A stretch of 59,811 nt of DNA from a virus, in IMG/VR virus record IMGVR_UViG_3300042806_000334, positions 1-59,811 of that record; one strand, given 5' to 3'. Shown here piece by piece: positions 25,962 through 36,193 of this stretch. How positions within the stretch are numbered: position 1 is the stretch's first letter; each line of letters begins with the position of its first letter. Position numbers and translations under genes: made by a program. Under the pieces are notes generated by a model. That model was not told the origin of the DNA, searched no databases, and saw only the letters and a program-made list of their open reading frames with translations.

Positions 25962-28900
25962 ATGATTAACCAAGAAGAATTAAATATTAGCAATAAGTCC
26001 TACGTAAATAAGGATTTTCAAAAGCTTTACCCTGAAATATTGGAGTTAGCAAAACAGCTATCTGCCAAGTGGGACCCATCAACATCTAACGAAAGTGACC
26101 CAGGTGTTGTTCTTTTGAAGCTTTTAGGTTTTATTGGTGATAAACTTAACTACAACATTGATAAAAACATTTTAGAAGCCTTTATGCCTTCTGCTACCCA
26201 AGACAGTTCAATGAGAAACTTAGCAGAAATAAATGGTTACTTCCCAAGATACTACCAATCAGCAACCTCTGATATATCGTTTATGTATACTGGCAACAAG
26301 TTAGGAACTGGCCAAGCCTTTACCTTAAAAGCTTTTGAAACAACTGTAACCGATGTAGATAACTCAATAACCTATACATTGTTAGAGGATTGCATTATTA
26401 ACTCAAGATTTGTTACGGTCAGAGCCTCTGCTATTGAAGGTAAATTACAACCCTTAACAGTTAATAACGTTCAAGAAATACACCTTGCTAACCTTGATGA
26501 TAACAATAGACTCTATTTCCCAGAATCGTTTGTTGCTGAAAACGGTGTTTTTGTTCAAAGAATTACCGATACTAATAACTTCTGGACAAGAATTAATAAT
26601 CTTAACACTTCAGAACCAGGTCAATTAGTTTACAAGTTTGGGTTTGATTCTGTAAAAAATCTTCCTTATTTGGAATTCCCTTCCGATATCTCAAGTATTA
26701 TAGGGGATGGATTATTTGTTAATTATATTAGAACAACAGGTTCTAGTGGGAACGTCAAAGCAGGTTTCTTAACAAGATTGACTTCTCCTTCACAAATTTT
26801 TGTTGATGGTAATCCTTCTATTACAGTTTACCCAGATACAAATGAAAATCAAAGTGAAACTACTGTATTAAGAATTAGTAATCTCTCTGATTCTGTTAAT
26901 GGTCAAGACCCTGAATCAATTAATGAAATATATAACTCATTTAAGAAGTTTGTTGGAACATTTGACACATTAGTAACCAGTCGTGATTATGCTAACGCTA
27001 TCTATAATCTTTTAACCTCAGACAGTAAGAATATTGTCTCTAACGTTCAAGTGGCAGACAGAAGAACAGATATTAACTACTCAAATCAAATTCTTTCATT
27101 TAATCAATTTGGACCAGTTAAACTTAATGCCTCGAATAGTGCCGACATTACCCCTTTTGATTTATGCTTGTACCCTTTAAATCCTATTATAACTTCCTAT
27201 AATCTTACCACTTATAATAACACTTTCTTACCTTTAAATGATTTAACAGAGTTAAAAGCAAGTATTGAAGATGCTAAAACCATTTCCCACAACTATAAAA
27301 CGCTTTTAGATAGTGATGTTTATTTATATAAAAACTATTATAAGTTAAACGCTAAGATTTCTACAAACTATAGGGTTAACACGTTTGAACAAAACTCTAT
27401 TCTTTCAAACATTAATGATGCTTTATACAGAACATTTAATTCAAGAGAGTTAGATTATGGTTATGAAATACCATTCGACACATTATTAACAACCATTCAA
27501 GGTGCCGATACAAGAATTAAAAACGTTTCTTTAGAAGAACCTGAACTCTACACTAAGGTCATGACAAAGGATAAGACAGAAACATTGTTGCTTGACCCTG
27601 CCAATAAGCAACCATATTTAAACCTACTCACAAAGAATATCCTTGCTGGAAGGGCCTCCTTATTTGACTATAACAATAACTATAACTTTGAATTTGGTCA
27701 AAGTGCTGTTTTGTTAAATGATGAAGGAAGTTCTGTAGATTCAGACTTTATCCATGAGAATATCATTAGATTAACTACAGAAGTTACTATTCCGGAATCA
27801 GAATTTAATAGTTTAAACGGTTATACATTAAAAGACAATGAATATGTTCAAGCCATTGCCCCAAGTCTAGCCACTGAAGTTATTTATCCTGCTTATGTAA
27901 ATTATCGCTGGTCTGGTTTAACACCTTCTTCTACAGTCCCTGAAAACGAAGAGCATATTATCACAGGTGATGAATACCTTATTGTAAACTATGTTGATAG
28001 CAATAGTAATAGCATTGCAATTAAATATACATCTGACAGTGTAATTACCTATAAGATATCTAAAGAAAGAGAATCCGGTGAAGAATACTATACATCTGTT
28101 TTAGTTTCAACCGTTCCTGCAACTGTGAATATTTTTAGACCTGTTGGTTTGACATTATCTGTCCCTACAGACTACTCTATTTCAGGAATTGTTACAACTA
28201 AAAAGATTAAATTTGGTGTGGATGAATTAGATTTTTACACTCTTGGAACTGAAGAATCTATTGAAAAGAGACGTTTTGTTGAAACAACATTAACTTCAAG
28301 CTCCTTACCTTGCTACTGGATTACCAAAGATAGTGAAAATGCTTTATTCACATCTGCAGACGCTATCTATGAAGGCGAAGGAAGTGAAGAAGTTTTAGTT
28401 GGATATCAAAGAGTTTTAGGTGAAAATGAGTTCTTTATGTATTCTAATAGTGCTTTAACTGAACTAGAAGTTTTAGGAAGTGGCACAAGATTAACCTTAA
28501 ACACAACTGTTGCAGAAGATTTAAATAAATGGAAGATTATCTTCTCAGATGTAGAAGAAAAAGTTGAAATTACCACAGTTAGTGAAAGAGGCCTAGCAGC
28601 TTTTGAAAACTATAACTGGAGATATAGAAACTTTAATCCTGATATATACAACTTAAAGATAGAAGAAATGTCAATATTAACCCTATCTACAGGTGATACC
28701 ATTAAACTAACAACAGCATCAAGTGAAGCAACTTTAAGTGATATTACTAATGATTGGATTCAAGTATCTAATGATTGGGAAATTTCTTATACAATAGATG
28801 GTGAAACTAAAATATTACCGGCATATAGTTCAACCTATGTTTGGGAGATTCGTTCTAGATTGGACCTCAATTCTGGCCCACAATTAAAACAAAAGATTTT

Positions 28901-29780
28901 AACAAATCAAACTATAACCCTAGTACTATCTGATGGTTTAGGTGGTGAAATAGTGAGAGTTCTTGACGGTAACGTTAATATTAATAGTTACATTGTGTTT
29001 AATACCTTACTACAACAAGCAGGTGGTGAAGATTTAGACATGCAAGTTACCTACTTAAGTGGTCAAACTTCTTATGATGTTTCTGCTTTCACATTTGACT
29101 ATACGGTTCCTACCTATACTGAAACAGACGGAAAGATTGTAAATATTGAAAAGAGACCTTCAGGATATTATCAAATTAATCTTCAAAATCTTGAAGTTGA
29201 TTCCTCAGATGTTGCTACTGTTGACTTGCCCGTTGTATCTTACTTTGATGTTGGAGCAAGGGTAAGTGAAGATGGTGCAACTCAATTATTAATGATATAT
29301 TGGGACCACTCCTTAAGTGGTTCTACAACAGTTGATTTAAATGCCACAGGAACAGGTGGTATAAGAAAATATAATTCTGGAACATCTTATACATCAACCT
29401 TAGCATTAACACCAGGAATTAATATTATTGAATTTAATACAATATCTGAACTTTCCTTAAGCATTTCTGAACCATCAACTGGAACAGACATACTTCAATT
29501 AAGTCCTGTTTCATTAACATCGGGATATAACTCATCCTTTAACTTGACTGTTTCTGATGTAGAAGATTCTAACGGTATTCTTGAAAAAATAGCTACCCTA
29601 GACGAAAACGGAGTATTCTTCTATAATGGAACACTAGATAGCTTTTCTTTAATTGAATTTGATGACATCTCAGACCCCAGAGCTTTATTTGACAACAATA
29701 ACTTAGCTAATAGGTTTACATTAAGTCAAATAGATTTTGAAGGTTCTAGCATTGAAATTGTGAGAACATCAAGGATATAA
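25962..29780 (+). CDS. Baseplate wedge protein gp6-like/baseplate J-like
   Basis: 1272 residues. The N terminus contains WDPSTSNESDPGVVLLKLL followed by GDKLNYNIDKN, typical of gp6 and baseplate J family proteins, and a middle section with FDTLVTSRDYANAIYNLL. Wedge proteins of this family form the ring around the hub and transmit the contraction signal. It is longer than T4 gp6 (about 660 residues), the extra length being beta-rich repeats in the second half which may carry surface or fibre-attachment functions. Confidence 0.82.
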   Translation: MINQEELNISNKSYVNKDFQKLYPEILELAKQLSAKWDPSTSNESDPGVVLLKLLGFIGDKLNYNIDKNILEAFMPSATQDSSMRNLAEINGYFPRYYQSATSDISFMYTGNKLGTGQAFTLKAFETTVTDVDNSITYTLLEDCIINSRFVTVRASAIEGKLQPLTVNNVQEIHLANLDDNNRLYFPESFVAENGVFVQRITDTNNFWTRINNLNTSEPGQLVYKFGFDSVKNLPYLEFPSDISSIIGDGLFVNYIRTTGSSGNVKAGFLTRLTSPSQIFVDGNPSITVYPDTNENQSETTVLRISNLSDSVNGQDPESINEIYNSFKKFVGTFDTLVTSRDYANAIYNLLTSDSKNIVSNVQVADRRTDINYSNQILSFNQFGPVKLNASNSADITPFDLCLYPLNPIITSYNLTTYNNTFLPLNDLTELKASIEDAKTISHNYKTLLDSDVYLYKNYYKLNAKISTNYRVNTFEQNSILSNINDALYRTFNSRELDYGYEIPFDTLLTTIQGADTRIKNVSLEEPELYTKVMTKDKTETLLLDPANKQPYLNLLTKNILAGRASLFDYNNNYNFEFGQSAVLLNDEGSSVDSDFIHENIIRLTTEVTIPESEFNSLNGYTLKDNEYVQAIAPSLATEVIYPAYVNYRWSGLTPSSTVPENEEHIITGDEYLIVNYVDSNSNSIAIKYTSDSVITYKISKERESGEEYYTSVLVSTVPATVNIFRPVGLTLSVPTDYSISGIVTTKKIKFGVDELDFYTLGTEESIEKRRFVETTLTSSSLPCYWITKDSENALFTSADAIYEGEGSEEVLVGYQRVLGENEFFMYSNSALTELEVLGSGTRLTLNTTVAEDLNKWKIIFSDVEEKVEITTVSERGLAAFENYNWRYRNFNPDIYNLKIEEMSILTLSTGDTIKLTTASSEATLSDITNDWIQVSNDWEISYTIDGETKILPAYSSTYVWEIRSRLDLNSGPQLKQKILTNQTITLVLSDGLGGEIVRVLDGNVNINSYIVFNTLLQQAGGEDLDMQVTYLSGQTSYDVSAFTFDYTVPTYTETDGKIVNIEKRPSGYYQINLQNLEVDSSDVATVDLPVVSYFDVGARVSEDGATQLLMIYWDHSLSGSTTVDLNATGTGGIRKYNSGTSYTSTLALTPGINIIEFNTISELSLSISEPSTGTDILQLSPVSLTSGYNSSFNLTVSDVEDSNGILEKIATLDENGVFFYNGTLDSFSLIEFDDISDPRALFDNNNLANRFTLSQIDFEGSSIEIVRTSRI

Positions 29781-29783
29781 TTT

Positions 29784-30464
29784 ATGATTAAAACACAGAA
29801 TAATGTACCTGAATATTACTACAACGAATCAAGAGACTTTCAATTGATTGGAAGAATTTTTGAAGGTGTTTTCAATGCTTCTAAAACAGCAACAGACACC
29901 ATTGTTAATACACCTTTATCCAGTAACTTTGATTCTTCCCTTTTAGATTTAGTTACTAAAACTGTAGGATTTGAATCTAAGCACAAGTATGACGTTCCTA
30001 ATTTAGTGGCACTTGTTAACTCATTTAAAAGTATTCTTAGAATTAAAGGTACTAAAAAATCAATAGAAGACTGTGTTAGAGTATTACTAAAAGCACAAAA
30101 CATAAATGAAGAGTTTGAAGTATTGGTTGACTCTTCTACATCTGTGTCAAGTGAAGGTACAATTTACAACAGAGATGTACTTATCTATATACCTAAAGAA
30201 GTAAAAGATATTGCTTTATTAGAAGATATGTTAGATTACGTATTACCAGCAGGATTTAATTACTCAATCATTATTGCTAGTATTGAAGGTCAAACAGTTG
30301 GTGCTGATGCTGTATCAGTTGATACAATAGCTACTAGCCCGAACTATACAAGCACACAACTAGGAACAGTGACACCTGGACTAGTTACCCTTGATACAGA
30401 TGAGCTAAATAATGCAACTAAAGGTGTTACAGATAATACGGTTATTGTCTGGCCAAGTATTTAA
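29784..30464 (+). CDS. Baseplate protein, gpI/gp7 C-terminal-like
   Basis: 226 residues. Residues 30-110 (SNFDSSLLDLVTKTVGFESK, then LRIKGTKKSIEDCVRVLL) match the tail protein I type domain that follows baseplate J proteins in contractile phages; the KGT(K)KSIE motif is characteristic. The C terminus is Thr/Val-rich. Order gp25, gp6-like, this protein, then fibre genes is the standard wedge operon. Confidence 0.7.
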   Translation: MIKTQNNVPEYYYNESRDFQLIGRIFEGVFNASKTATDTIVNTPLSSNFDSSLLDLVTKTVGFESKHKYDVPNLVALVNSFKSILRIKGTKKSIEDCVRVLLKAQNINEEFEVLVDSSTSVSSEGTIYNRDVLIYIPKEVKDIALLEDMLDYVLPAGFNYSIIIASIEGQTVGADAVSVDTIATSPNYTSTQLGTVTPGLVTLDTDELNNATKGVTDNTVIVWPSI

Positions 30465-30478
30465 GGAAGGATAAAATT

Positions 30479-30985
30479 ATGGCAAAAACAAAAGAAAAAC
30501 AACAACAAACAAATGCATCGGTAGGATATATCGGTAATGTTGAAATTAAGTTGGTTCGTGGCAAAAAAACCATTAAAACGATTAAAACACATAACGAAGG
30601 TAAGTTACCATTATTCTCTTTCTTGGCTAGTGCTTTAATAGGAAGCTTTGATGCTGGTGGTGCACCAAGGTATGTTATGTTAGGAAATGGTGCTACAGAT
30701 GCCGTAGCAGAACAAGTTTCAACAAACGCTATACCTTACTCTAACGTTTCTATAGAAACTAATTCAGCAGAAGGTGACACACATGCTAGTGCTATATTTA
30801 AATTTTTAATACCCTTTTCATCTGTTTCTGCAGGTGAGGAGATAAATGTGGTAAGATTGTATAGCCAAAACTCAACAAGTTGGAGTAATCATATCGCTTA
30901 TTTCCTATTAGATGAACCCATTGAATCTGATGGTAAATCAAATATATTGATTACTTGGACAATGAAGATTACGAATCAGTTATAA
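30479..30985 (+). CDS. Probable fibre-adaptor or receptor-binding accessory protein
   Basis: 168 residues, ribosome site AAGGA. After a short Gln/Thr linker the protein is beta-rich (GNVEIKLVRGKKTIKT, then PRYVMLGNGATDA), similar to small baseplate or fibre adaptor proteins in phages of Gram-positive bacteria. It lies between the wedge genes and the long fibre gene. No adsorption motif can be named, so the role is contextual. Confidence 0.5.
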   Translation: MAKTKEKQQQTNASVGYIGNVEIKLVRGKKTIKTIKTHNEGKLPLFSFLASALIGSFDAGGAPRYVMLGNGATDAVAEQVSTNAIPYSNVSIETNSAEGDTHASAIFKFLIPFSSVSAGEEINVVRLYSQNSTSWSNHIAYFLLDEPIESDGKSNILITWTMKITNQL

Positions 30986-30993
30986 AAAAATTG

Positions 30994-30999
30994 TATAAT
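30994..30999 (+). promoter_or_regulatory. Class 2 promoter element before fibre gene
   Basis: TTGTATAATA followed at once by AGGAGA. If this is a -10 box, the expected transcription start would fall at or after the ribosome site of 31014, so its role here is doubtful. Confidence 0.35.
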
Positions 31000-31013
31000 A
31001 AGGAGAAACCATT

Positions 31014-32921
31014 ATGGCAAAATTAAAAAGTACAGCAGTAAAAGTATACCCAACAGCCTTTAGAGGACCCGCCTCTGGGTCAACTAAGTATAACCCTGAA
31101 TCCAGATTAAATACTGAATTCAATGTTACCAACCTTACAAACAGAGTTGTTTCTAAGGATAGCTTTGTTATTGATTGGAATTCAACAACAAAGATTATTA
31201 AATTTAATATTCATGGTTATTACTTTGAAAGTAATTTAACAGAATTTTTAGGTGTTGGTGGTGCCGGTGTTGCATGGACAAACTTATATGCTTCTATTAA
31301 GTTATTACCTTTCCAAACAAGTGAATCTGGCAATACTACATATAAAGCTTTTACATTAGTTGGTACAGAAGATTCTGGTTCAACAGTTTCTCCTTCAGGT
31401 AGAATTTTAGACGTTGATGATGCTGGTACCTATATTTTTGAAGGTGTTGATTTACACCAAACAGCTATTAACCCAGCTGCAGGTAGTGATGTTTATGAAT
31501 TACATTTATTATCTGGTGGTCCATCTGCGTGGGCAATACCTTTAACTAGTAGGTTAAAATTTGTAGCAACTGATGTCGAAGGTTTACCAAAAATTAATAA
31601 TGATTTAACTTTAGATACGGCTGATACAGTATTTGCTCCAATCACTGCTGGTACACTTGACCAAGTGTTAGTATCTGCTGGTGGTTCTTTAGCACCTGTT
31701 TGGGAAAATCAATCAGACTTAATTGCAGGTAAAGCTACCCAACTTGAAACATCAAGAAACTTATGGGGAAGACCTTTTAATGGCACCTCTGCTATTTCTG
31801 GTGCAATTACGGGTACAGGTAATATCACACCCACAACAAATAATACAAGCAACATAGGTGCTTCAGACAACGTATATGCTAATGTTTTTGCTACAACCTT
31901 TACAGGTAACTTAACTGGCAACGTAACGGGAGATGTTTCAGGAAATGCCGGAACAGTGACTAATGGTGTTTATACTACAGGGGACCAAACAATTGGTGGC
32001 AATAAAACATTTACAGGAACTATTAGTGGAATCACTCCAACAATGGTTGGTGCTGAACCCGCCAATGCAAACATTCAAGCACACATTAGTTCAACAAGCA
32101 ACCCACACAGTGTAACAAAAACACAAGTAGGTTTGGGCAATGTAACAAATGATGCTCAAGTTAAAAAACGAGCTTTAGGGTCAACAAGTGGAAATGTTCC
32201 AACTTGGAATGGTACATCCGGTGATGCTCTCAACGATGGGTATTCAGTTCAAACAACGTTATCAAGTTCCACTACAGCACTAGTTAGAGCAGATGCAATA
32301 CAAACTGCTTTAAACCTGAAAGCAAATTTAAGTGGTGCAACTTTTACAGGCTCAGTTTCTGGTTTAACACCTGCTACAACTTCAAACAATACTACATTTG
32401 CTACGACAGCTTTTGTTAAAAATAAACTTGTTGATTTTGTTAAATATGATTACTCTCCCGGACAAACCTTAACTGTCTCTACAACATATGCAAACACTGG
32501 CTTGCAAATAACCGATTTAAAAACAAATACTTTTTATAAATTTAAAGTTTATGTAACATATACTAGAAGTAGTGGCACAAATGTTACAGGTGTTAATTTT
32601 ACATTGATAAACAACCATACTGGTGGAAGTCCTAACCCCGATGGTACATTCTTTGCTGTATCTAACGCTACCCCTACTGCTACTTCTCTTACCTTAATGG
32701 GATTAAAAGTCATTTCAAGTTCTGCAAGTGATTCCAGTGCTCTACAACTTCCATCTCTTAATAGTTTTGTTGGGACTTCTTTCTTTATACTAGAAGGAAC
32801 ACATTTTACAGGAGCTTCTACTTCATTAACACTTCAATATAAATATACAAGCGGTGCTAATGTTGGAGAACTTAACATTAATCCTGGTTCCTATATGTTA
32901 ATTGAAGAAATGTTTATATAA
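31014..32921 (+). CDS. Tail fibre protein
   Basis: 635 residues. Typical fibre sequence features: short Gly/Thr/Asn-rich repeats (TFTGNLTGNVTGDVSGNAGT), the SNPHSVTKTQVGLGNVTND module near residue 365, and KANLSGATFTGSVSG. These modules form trimeric fibre shafts in many phages. The C-terminal 170 residues are a different beta-rich domain, probably the receptor-binding tip. No chaperone-type autoprotease motif is visible. Confidence 0.85.
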   Translation: MAKLKSTAVKVYPTAFRGPASGSTKYNPESRLNTEFNVTNLTNRVVSKDSFVIDWNSTTKIIKFNIHGYYFESNLTEFLGVGGAGVAWTNLYASIKLLPFQTSESGNTTYKAFTLVGTEDSGSTVSPSGRILDVDDAGTYIFEGVDLHQTAINPAAGSDVYELHLLSGGPSAWAIPLTSRLKFVATDVEGLPKINNDLTLDTADTVFAPITAGTLDQVLVSAGGSLAPVWENQSDLIAGKATQLETSRNLWGRPFNGTSAISGAITGTGNITPTTNNTSNIGASDNVYANVFATTFTGNLTGNVTGDVSGNAGTVTNGVYTTGDQTIGGNKTFTGTISGITPTMVGAEPANANIQAHISSTSNPHSVTKTQVGLGNVTNDAQVKKRALGSTSGNVPTWNGTSGDALNDGYSVQTTLSSSTTALVRADAIQTALNLKANLSGATFTGSVSGLTPATTSNNTTFATTAFVKNKLVDFVKYDYSPGQTLTVSTTYANTGLQITDLKTNTFYKFKVYVTYTRSSGTNVTGVNFTLINNHTGGSPNPDGTFFAVSNATPTATSLTLMGLKVISSSASDSSALQLPSLNSFVGTSFFILEGTHFTGASTSLTLQYKYTSGANVGELNINPGSYMLIEEMFI

Positions 32922-32926
32922 AGTTG

Positions 32927-32932
32927 TATAAT
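32927..32932 (+). promoter_or_regulatory. Class 2 promoter element before thioredoxin-nrdBA operon
   Basis: AAAGTTGTATAATA 45 bases before the thioredoxin ATG, leaving room for a leader and AAGGAG ribosome site. No TTGACA at the usual spacing. Confidence 0.6.
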
Positions 32933-32976
32933 ATAGTGAACAGATAAATATCATATTGTAAAGGAGATGTAAAAAT

Positions 32977-33231
32977 ATGACAAAATTAATCGCTTTTAAA
33001 GCTGCATGGTGTGGACCGTGCAAAATGTTAACACCAATTCTTAAAGACCTTCAAAAGGAAGGCTTTGATATTGAAATGGTTGATGTAGATGAACAAACAG
33101 CTAGAGCAGAAGAAAATGGTGTTTTAAGTATTCCTACCCTCGATTTTTATGACGGTGATAAGAGATATCGTCGTGAAGTTGGATTTAAGACAAAAGAACA
33201 ATTAATTAAGTACTTTAAGGAAGTTCTTTAA
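32977..33231 (+). CDS. Thioredoxin/glutaredoxin-like protein
   Basis: 84 residues with the active site WCGPC at residues 11-15 and cis-proline region SIPTLDFY near residue 50. It is a short thioredoxin-fold reductant; next to ribonucleotide reductase genes it most likely re-reduces the C-terminal cysteine pair of the large subunit. Starts with AAGGAG and is followed 1 base later by the beta-subunit gene. Confidence 0.88.
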   Translation: MTKLIAFKAAWCGPCKMLTPILKDLQKEGFDIEMVDVDEQTARAEENGVLSIPTLDFYDGDKRYRREVGFKTKEQLIKYFKEVL

Positions 33232-33232
33232 T

Positions 33233-34471
33233 ATGAGAGTCAAAAAACGAGATGGAACGGTGGAATCTTTAAACCACGCTAAAATTGAAAGTGCAATTAC
33301 AAGAGCACTGGCAAGTGTTGGTACTAAAGACTATGGTTCTTTACCTCAACACATAGCAAATGATGCAATTACTGAAATAGCAGCTAAAAAGCTAGATGTT
33401 ATTCACGTAGATGAGATTCACACTATTGTGGAAAACATTTTAATGAAACGTGACCTTTTTGAACTTGCTAGGGAATATATTGGGTACCGTGTTGCCAATA
33501 AGCGTAGTGTGTTTAAAAAGAGAGCAAACTTAAAACCTTATGAATATCCTGACTTATTAGAATATGTTAATGCTATCAGACACTCTTACTGGATTCATAC
33601 AGAGTTTAACTATACTAGTGATATTCAAGATTTAAAGGTTAATTTAAGCAAAGAAGAAGCAGAAATAGTTAACCGTGCTATGTTAGCAATTTCACAAATT
33701 GAAGTCCAAGTTAAAACATTTTGGGCTAAAGTTGGTGATAGATTACCAAAACCAGAGGTTCAAAGTGTAGGTGCTACTTTCGCTGAGTCTGAAGTCAGAC
33801 ATGCTGATGCTTACTCAAACCTTTTAGAGTTGATGGGATTAAATGAAGAATTTAAGAAAATCTTAACAATTCCTGCCATTCAAAAGAGAATTGCTTATTT
33901 AGACCAGGCCATTCAATACCAAGTAGAAGATAGAGATTATTTCAAAAATGTTATTTTATTCTCTATGTTCGTTGAAAATGTGTCTCTTTTCTCTCAATTT
34001 TTAATCATGATGTCTTTTAACAAGCATCGTAATGTTCTCAAGGGAATTTCAAATGCGGTAGAGGCAACTTCTAAAGAAGAAGACATTCATGCTAGATTTG
34101 GGTTTGATATTGTTAATATCATCAAAAAAGAAAATCCACGTTGGTTTACTCAAGACATTATAGATAGAATAAAAGAGATTACACTAAATGCCTATGAAGC
34201 AGAATCTGAAATCGTGGATTGGATTTATGGTAATAGTGATTTAGACTTTTTGCCTAAACAATTAGTTAAGGAATTTGTTAAAGACAGATTTAATCAATCC
34301 ATGAAAGCAATAGGTTTAGAAGAAGTCTTTGAAGTAGATAAAGTCAAAGTTAAAGAGACGGCATGGTTTGCTGAAGAAATGCTGGGAACTAAAAATGTAG
34401 ATTTCTTTGTAAAAAGAAGCACAGCATATTCTAAGAAAACAAAATCATTCACTGAAGACGATTTATTCTAG
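33233..34471 (+). CDS. nrdB: Ribonucleotide reductase beta subunit with N-terminal ATP-cone
   Basis: 412 residues. Residues 1-92 are an ATP-cone (KRDGTVESLNHAKIESAITRAL). The ferritin-like core follows, with likely metal ligands E157, E187 and H190 (EVRH), E248, E283 and H286 (EDIH), and Y194 at the position of the E. coli radical tyrosine (EVRHADAY). The C terminus FTEDDLF is the usual acidic tail that docks into the large subunit. Normally the allosteric cone is on NrdA; here NrdA lacks it. Beta subunits with fused cones are known from some bacteria, where dATP inhibits by altering the oligomeric state of beta. Confidence 0.9.
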   Translation: MRVKKRDGTVESLNHAKIESAITRALASVGTKDYGSLPQHIANDAITEIAAKKLDVIHVDEIHTIVENILMKRDLFELAREYIGYRVANKRSVFKKRANLKPYEYPDLLEYVNAIRHSYWIHTEFNYTSDIQDLKVNLSKEEAEIVNRAMLAISQIEVQVKTFWAKVGDRLPKPEVQSVGATFAESEVRHADAYSNLLELMGLNEEFKKILTIPAIQKRIAYLDQAIQYQVEDRDYFKNVILFSMFVENVSLFSQFLIMMSFNKHRNVLKGISNAVEATSKEEDIHARFGFDIVNIIKKENPRWFTQDIIDRIKEITLNAYEAESEIVDWIYGNSDLDFLPKQLVKEFVKDRFNQSMKAIGLEEVFEVDKVKVKETAWFAEEMLGTKNVDFFVKRSTAYSKKTKSFTEDDLF

Positions 34472-34487
34472 TAAGGAGGAATAATAC

Positions 34488-36140
34488 ATGGCATTCGAGT
34501 GGCTTAACAAAGAATCGAGAAAATTCTTATCTCGTGGTTATCTAATGGAAGGACAAACTGCAGAAGAAAGAATTAGACAAATTGCTAACAAAGCAGAAGA
34601 GTATTTAGGCATTCCTGGATATGCTGATAAGTTTTATGACTATATGGGAAGAGGATTCTACTCACTTTCTTCTCCTGTCTGGTCCAACTATGGCATTGAT
34701 AGAGGATTACCTGTGTCTTGCTTTGGTTCTTATATTGAAGATAGTATGGATTCTATTTTATATGGACACGCTGAAAACGGTATGCTCATGAAAGGTGGGG
34801 GTGGAACTTCAGGTTATTTTGGTGAACTTCGTGGTCGTGGTGCTCCAATTAAAGATAGTGGAGAATCTAGTGGTGCAGTTCACTTTATGAGAATGTATGA
34901 CACCTTAGCTTCTGTTGTGTCGCAAGGTAGTGTGCGTAGAGGATTCTTTAGTGCATATTTACCCATCGAGCACCCTGATGCAGAAGAATTCTTAGACATT
35001 GGCACTGAAGGTAACCCTATTCAAGGACTTACTCACGGTATCACTGTTTCTGATGCTTTCTTACAAAAGGTTAAAGATGGTGATAAACAGGCTCGTAAAT
35101 TATGGGCTAAAGTTCTTCAACGAAGAAGTGAGATAGGTTATCCATATATTTTATTCTCTGATAATATTAATAATGGAAGACCTGATGTCTATAAAGATAA
35201 AGATATGAAAATCTTTGCTAGTAACATGTGCTCTGAGATTGCATTACCTTCTAATCCTAATGAAACTTTTACATGTGTTCTTTCTTCAATTAACTTACTA
35301 CACTGGGAAGAAATCATTAAAACAGATGCGATTGAAGTTCTTACTTACTTTTTAGACACTGTTGTCACTGAATTCATCAACAAGACAGAAGGCAAAGAAT
35401 ATCACAAACGTGCAAGAAACTTTGCCATTAGACATCGTGCTCTTGGTTTAGGTGTATTAGGTTGGCATTCTTATTTACAATCAAACATGCTTTCTTTTGA
35501 AAGCCGTAGTGCAGCTAAGAAAAACTTAGAAATTGCCAAGACATTAAAAGAAAGAACTTACAAAGCCTCTGCTGAATTAGCAGCCAAGTTTGGTGAACCA
35601 GAAATTCTTAAGGGTTATGGAAGACGTAACACTACCTTAATGGCGATTGCCCCTACAAAGAGTTCCTCTGCCATCTTAGGACAGGTTTCTCAATCCGTTG
35701 AACCTGAGTTCTCTAACTACTATGTTAAAGACTTATCTAAGTCAAAAACAACAATTAAGAATCCATACCTTAAAGAATTATTAAAAAAATATGACAAAGA
35801 CACTGAAGAGATTTGGGACTCTATTCAAAAAGCAGATGGTTCGGTTCAACATCTTAAATTCTTAACTCAAGAAGAACGTGAAGTATTTAAGACCTTTGCT
35901 GAGATTAATCCACGTGCCATTATTGACCAAGCAGCTGTTCGTCAGGAATACATTGACCAAGCTCAATCTATCAACCTAATGATGCCAGCCAGTGTTCCAG
36001 TTAAAGAAATTAATGCTTTAATGCTTTATGCTCACGATATGGGTGTTAAAACATTATACTATCAATACGGCATGAGCCAAGCACAAGAACTGTCTCGTAA
36101 AAAGGTTATGAGTGAAGGTTGTGTAAGTTGTGAAGGCTAA
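34488..36140 (+). CDS. nrdA: Ribonucleotide reductase alpha subunit, cone-less class I
   Basis: 550 residues, ribosome site AAGGAGG. Key residues: C78 (PVSCFG) and C263 (TCVLSSINL) as the redox pair, C248 within NMCSE as the thiyl cysteine with N246 and E250. LYYQYG near the C terminus carries the tyrosine pair. The C-terminal CVSC (545-548) receives electrons from thioredoxin. It begins directly with the catalytic domain and has no ATP-cone, explaining its short length. It makes deoxynucleotides for phage replication with the preceding two proteins. Confidence 0.93.
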   Translation: MAFEWLNKESRKFLSRGYLMEGQTAEERIRQIANKAEEYLGIPGYADKFYDYMGRGFYSLSSPVWSNYGIDRGLPVSCFGSYIEDSMDSILYGHAENGMLMKGGGGTSGYFGELRGRGAPIKDSGESSGAVHFMRMYDTLASVVSQGSVRRGFFSAYLPIEHPDAEEFLDIGTEGNPIQGLTHGITVSDAFLQKVKDGDKQARKLWAKVLQRRSEIGYPYILFSDNINNGRPDVYKDKDMKIFASNMCSEIALPSNPNETFTCVLSSINLLHWEEIIKTDAIEVLTYFLDTVVTEFINKTEGKEYHKRARNFAIRHRALGLGVLGWHSYLQSNMLSFESRSAAKKNLEIAKTLKERTYKASAELAAKFGEPEILKGYGRRNTTLMAIAPTKSSSAILGQVSQSVEPEFSNYYVKDLSKSKTTIKNPYLKELLKKYDKDTEEIWDSIQKADGSVQHLKFLTQEEREVFKTFAEINPRAIIDQAAVRQEYIDQAQSINLMMPASVPVKEINALMLYAHDMGVKTLYYQYGMSQAQELSRKKVMSEGCVSCEG

Positions 36141-36156
36141 TTTCATAAAAAAGTTG

Positions 36157-36162
36157 TATAAT
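36157..36162 (+). promoter_or_regulatory. Class 2 promoter element
   Basis: AAAGTTGTATAATA in the gap after nrdA, 31 bases before the zinc-ribbon gene. No -35 match at the usual spacing. Confidence 0.55.
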
Positions 36163-36193
36163 AAGATAAGGGATAAGGAAATTAAATATTATT

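Noticed and set aside
31800-32400. Short tandem repeats in the fibre gene as a regulatory repeat array
   Set aside because: They encode Gly/Thr/Asn fibre modules in frame and are explained by protein structure.
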